64,000 bases of DNA from Nostocales cyanobacterium HT-58-2 (lineage in GTDB: Bacteria > Cyanobacteriota > Cyanobacteriia > Cyanobacteriales > Nostocaceae): the NCBI GenBank assembly GCA_002163975.1, contig CP019636.1, positions 7,009,501 through 7,073,500 on the forward strand, read 5' to 3'. Both the position numbers and the translations under genes were made by a program. Of this stretch, positions 62,443 to 64,000 are shown in pieces; positions within the stretch are counted from its first letter, which is position 1, and every line of letters starts with the position of its first letter. A model generated the notes under the pieces. That model was not told where the DNA came from. It saw only the letters and a program-made list of their open reading frames with translations, and made no database searches.

Positions 62443-62747
62443 TGGTAGTTAGTGCTACATTTTTTACATCATTAATATGAACTTTGTAGAAATATTAAGC
62501 TATTTTAACAATTGTATAGAAAACTGTCGTACCAAAAACTTTTTTCTTCTGGAGGTTGGTTGATATTGGCGTAATACAGCAAAATTCTGCAGAGAAATTC
62601 AGAAGCCACAACCTGGAGTTTTGAAAGTGTTAGCTGTTGCGTCTCTTCCATTCTGTATTATCTGTAGTGGCAATGAAAAATCTGCTAACTTCTAACTGTA
62701 GGCGGAGCTGACCTTGCTCCGCTGTTGAGTTCTGGGCTATTTTAAAA
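62443..62747. other. Intergenic region crtW / hlip
   Basis: 305 bases. A 7-bp hairpin GCGGAGC/GCTCCGC at 62702-62722 lies downstream of the Hlip gene and may be its terminator. The remainder should carry the crtW promoter. Confidence 0.4.
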
Positions 62748-62939
62748 CTAGCGAATAAGGTTGAGCACGTCGCGCAGAACGCTGTAGCCGTTTAAATCCC
62801 ACAGAAGGTAAGCGATAAAACCAATCATTGCTAAGCGACCTTGCCAAAGTTCAGATTGTGGAGTAAACCCTGCCTTGACTGCATTGCGATCACTGCCATT
62901 GTATGCCTTTTCTGTTGCATCAGTAGGATAATTTCCCAT
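62748..62939 (-). CDS. High-light-inducible protein (Hlip/Scp, one-helix Cab-like)
   Basis: 63 residues with one membrane helix. Chlorophyll-binding motif ExxxGRxAM occurs as ELWQGRLAMIGF, followed by the tail LNGYSVLRDVLNLI. N-terminus hydrophilic. Hlips bind chlorophyll and carotenoids, dissipate energy and guard photosystem II assembly. High-light induction is a family feature; no operator was identified. Confidence 0.95.
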   Translation of the reverse strand: MGNYPTDATEKAYNGSDRNAVKAGFTPQSELWQGRLAMIGFIAYLLWDLNGYSVLRDVLNLIR

Positions 62940-63251
62940 TGTTAAGTTTCCTGAAGTATATAAATAACACTTTTCATAGTACTGACCCTTCTAATACGCG
63001 CTATCTGTCTGTAGTGCCAAAGCATTAGCTAGTCCAAAGGCTGAGATTTTCATGAGTAAATGTAAAGATTTATAGTACAAAAGGTTACTAAGAGTGAGAT
63101 GAGCCTATGAAGTCAAGGATTTTTTCTAGACAAGTAGTGGTTAGGTATACCAAAAAAATTGAGAAATTGAAAATCTAACGTTAGTCAGAAGGTTTACTAA
63201 ATTTTGTTGCCCAAACTATAGACAGTAAGCAAAGTTTTTTGACTCAAGAAT
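62940..63251. other. Divergent intergenic region hlip / SDR
   Basis: 312 bases, no gene. Should hold promoters of both flanking genes; nothing specific recognised. Confidence 0.35.
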
Positions 63252-64000
63252 ATGGCTCCTACAGTACTTATTACAGGTGCTTCTGAGGGCATTGGCAAAG
63301 CTAGCGCTCTTCTGTTTGCTAGCAAAGGCTATGACCTGATACTCACTGCCCGTCACCCTGACAATTTGGAAAGCGTAGCACAGGAAGTCCAAAGCCTTGG
63401 TCGTCCAGCACCACTGACTATTCCTTGTGATGTGACAGATTCATCACAGGTGGATCATCTTGTGGAAAAGGCTTTGGATCATTACGGCTATATTGATATA
63501 CTGATTAATAATGCAGGTATTTTTGCAGAAGGACCTGTGGAGAAGTTTTCTCTGAGCGATTGGCATCAAATTATAGATACCAATTTATGGGGATATATTC
63601 ACACAGTTCATGCTCTTTTACCTCATTTCCTTCAAAGGAAATCTGGAACTATTGTGAATGTCAGTTCCATTGGGGGTAAAGTCCCTACTCCTTACTTGGT
63701 GCCATATTGTACAAGTAAGTTTGGTGTTACAGGATTAACAGAATCGATGCACGCGGAATTAAAGCCCAAAGGTGTTCACGTTTGTGGAATTTACCCCAAT
63801 GTGATCAAGAGTCGTTTTCTGGAACGGGCTATTTTTCGTGGTCAGGATGAGCAGGATACTCAATCCCGTCGTGAGCAATTGGACAATGTCTTGAAAAATC
63901 CTGCTGTGGAGAAGCCAGAGGATGTGGCAAATGCCATCTGGGATGCCGTTAAAAATCAAAAGTCTGAGGTATTTGTTGGTTCAGCGAATTTGTCGCAAGC
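63252..64000 (+). CDS. Short-chain dehydrogenase/reductase (partial, runs off the window)
   Basis: ATG 63252, open to the last base (249 codons). Rossmann motif TGASEGIG at residues 8-15, NNAG at about 88-91, catalytic Ser in NVSSIGG and YxxxK as YCTSK. The classical SDR fold binds NAD(P)H; the substrate is not readable. The C-terminal end is missing because the window ends. Confidence 0.93.
   Translation, partial: MAPTVLITGASEGIGKASALLFASKGYDLILTARHPDNLESVAQEVQSLGRPAPLTIPCDVTDSSQVDHLVEKALDHYGYIDILINNAGIFAEGPVEKFSLSDWHQIIDTNLWGYIHTVHALLPHFLQRKSGTIVNVSSIGGKVPTPYLVPYCTSKFGVTGLTESMHAELKPKGVHVCGIYPNVIKSRFLERAIFRGQDEQDTQSRREQLDNVLKNPAVEKPEDVANAIWDAVKNQKSEVFVGSANLSQ

Noticed and set aside
1..64000. 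CRISPR arrays, rRNA and tRNA genes
   Set aside because: No regularly spaced direct repeats and no cloverleaf or T-loop pattern (GTTCGAATC type) was found by reading; a tRNAscan or CRISPR finder run could still show one.

Overview
The window is a chromosomal segment of a filamentous, probably heterocyst-forming cyanobacterium (Nostocales-like). Evidence: the octamer GCGATCGC (HIP1) recurs throughout. The pentose-phosphate genes lie in the order fbp-tal-zwf-opcA. There is a CrtW-type carotenoid ketolase, a high-light-inducible (Hlip) protein, small RRM RNA-binding proteins, a STAND/WD40 giant protein, and short intergenic repeats. The species cannot be named from sequence alone.

Layout. 0-3.3 kb: end of a P-type ATPase, an intact IS4-family insertion with perfect ends and a 9-bp target duplication, and a TnpB element whose 3' hairpin stops about 50 bp before recF. 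3.4-11 kb: recF, mgtC-like gene, a PEP-synthase-like protein, a relic of a formylglycine-generating-enzyme domain, a baeRF-type protein, a DUF1361 membrane protein and a small lipoprotein. 11.1-12.4 kb: second TnpB element, with a divergent ribbon-helix-helix mini-gene. 12.5-17.9 kb: two adjacent ECF-type Co/Ni importers, one with a CbiM-PDGLE fusion and one canonical CbiMNQO. 18.2-24.7 kb: a putative oxidative iron-uptake set (perfect 7-1-7 Fur-type box, multicopper oxidase, HHH lipoprotein, ferritin-like protein, FTR1 permease), broken up by transposase debris and a MITE-like repeat. 24.7-36 kb: MOSC protein, small membrane proteins, a 1217-residue NB-ARC/14xWD40 protein, a radical SAM protein, a KirBac channel, a BON protein and a hydrolase. 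36.2-41.9 kb: infC, a 998-residue nucleotide-transporter-like/HEAT fusion overlapping a cNMP-binding protein, and cobB/cbiA. 42-47.5 kb: opcA, zwf, tal, fbp. 48-52 kb: RRM protein, small conserved protein, and a class II ribonucleotide reductase gene split by a group I intron. 52-64 kb: PPOX flavoprotein, cysE, DUF3352 protein, rhodanese, hrcA, tandem membrane paralogues, pentapeptide protein, small zinc-ribbon protein, second RRM protein, crtW, hlip and a partial SDR.

Links between genes. Cobalt import (CbiMNQO), corrin-ring amidation (CobB/CbiA) and an adenosylcobalamin-dependent ribonucleotide reductase form a B12 supply-and-use theme, although they are not one operon. The fbp-tal-zwf-opcA block is the oxidative pentose-phosphate unit used in darkness and, in heterocysts, for nitrogenase reductant. 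The multicopper oxidase/FTR1 set is the best candidate for a less described system. The group I intron is the clearest unusual RNA: it interrupts the catalytic NPCGE motif exactly between G and E.
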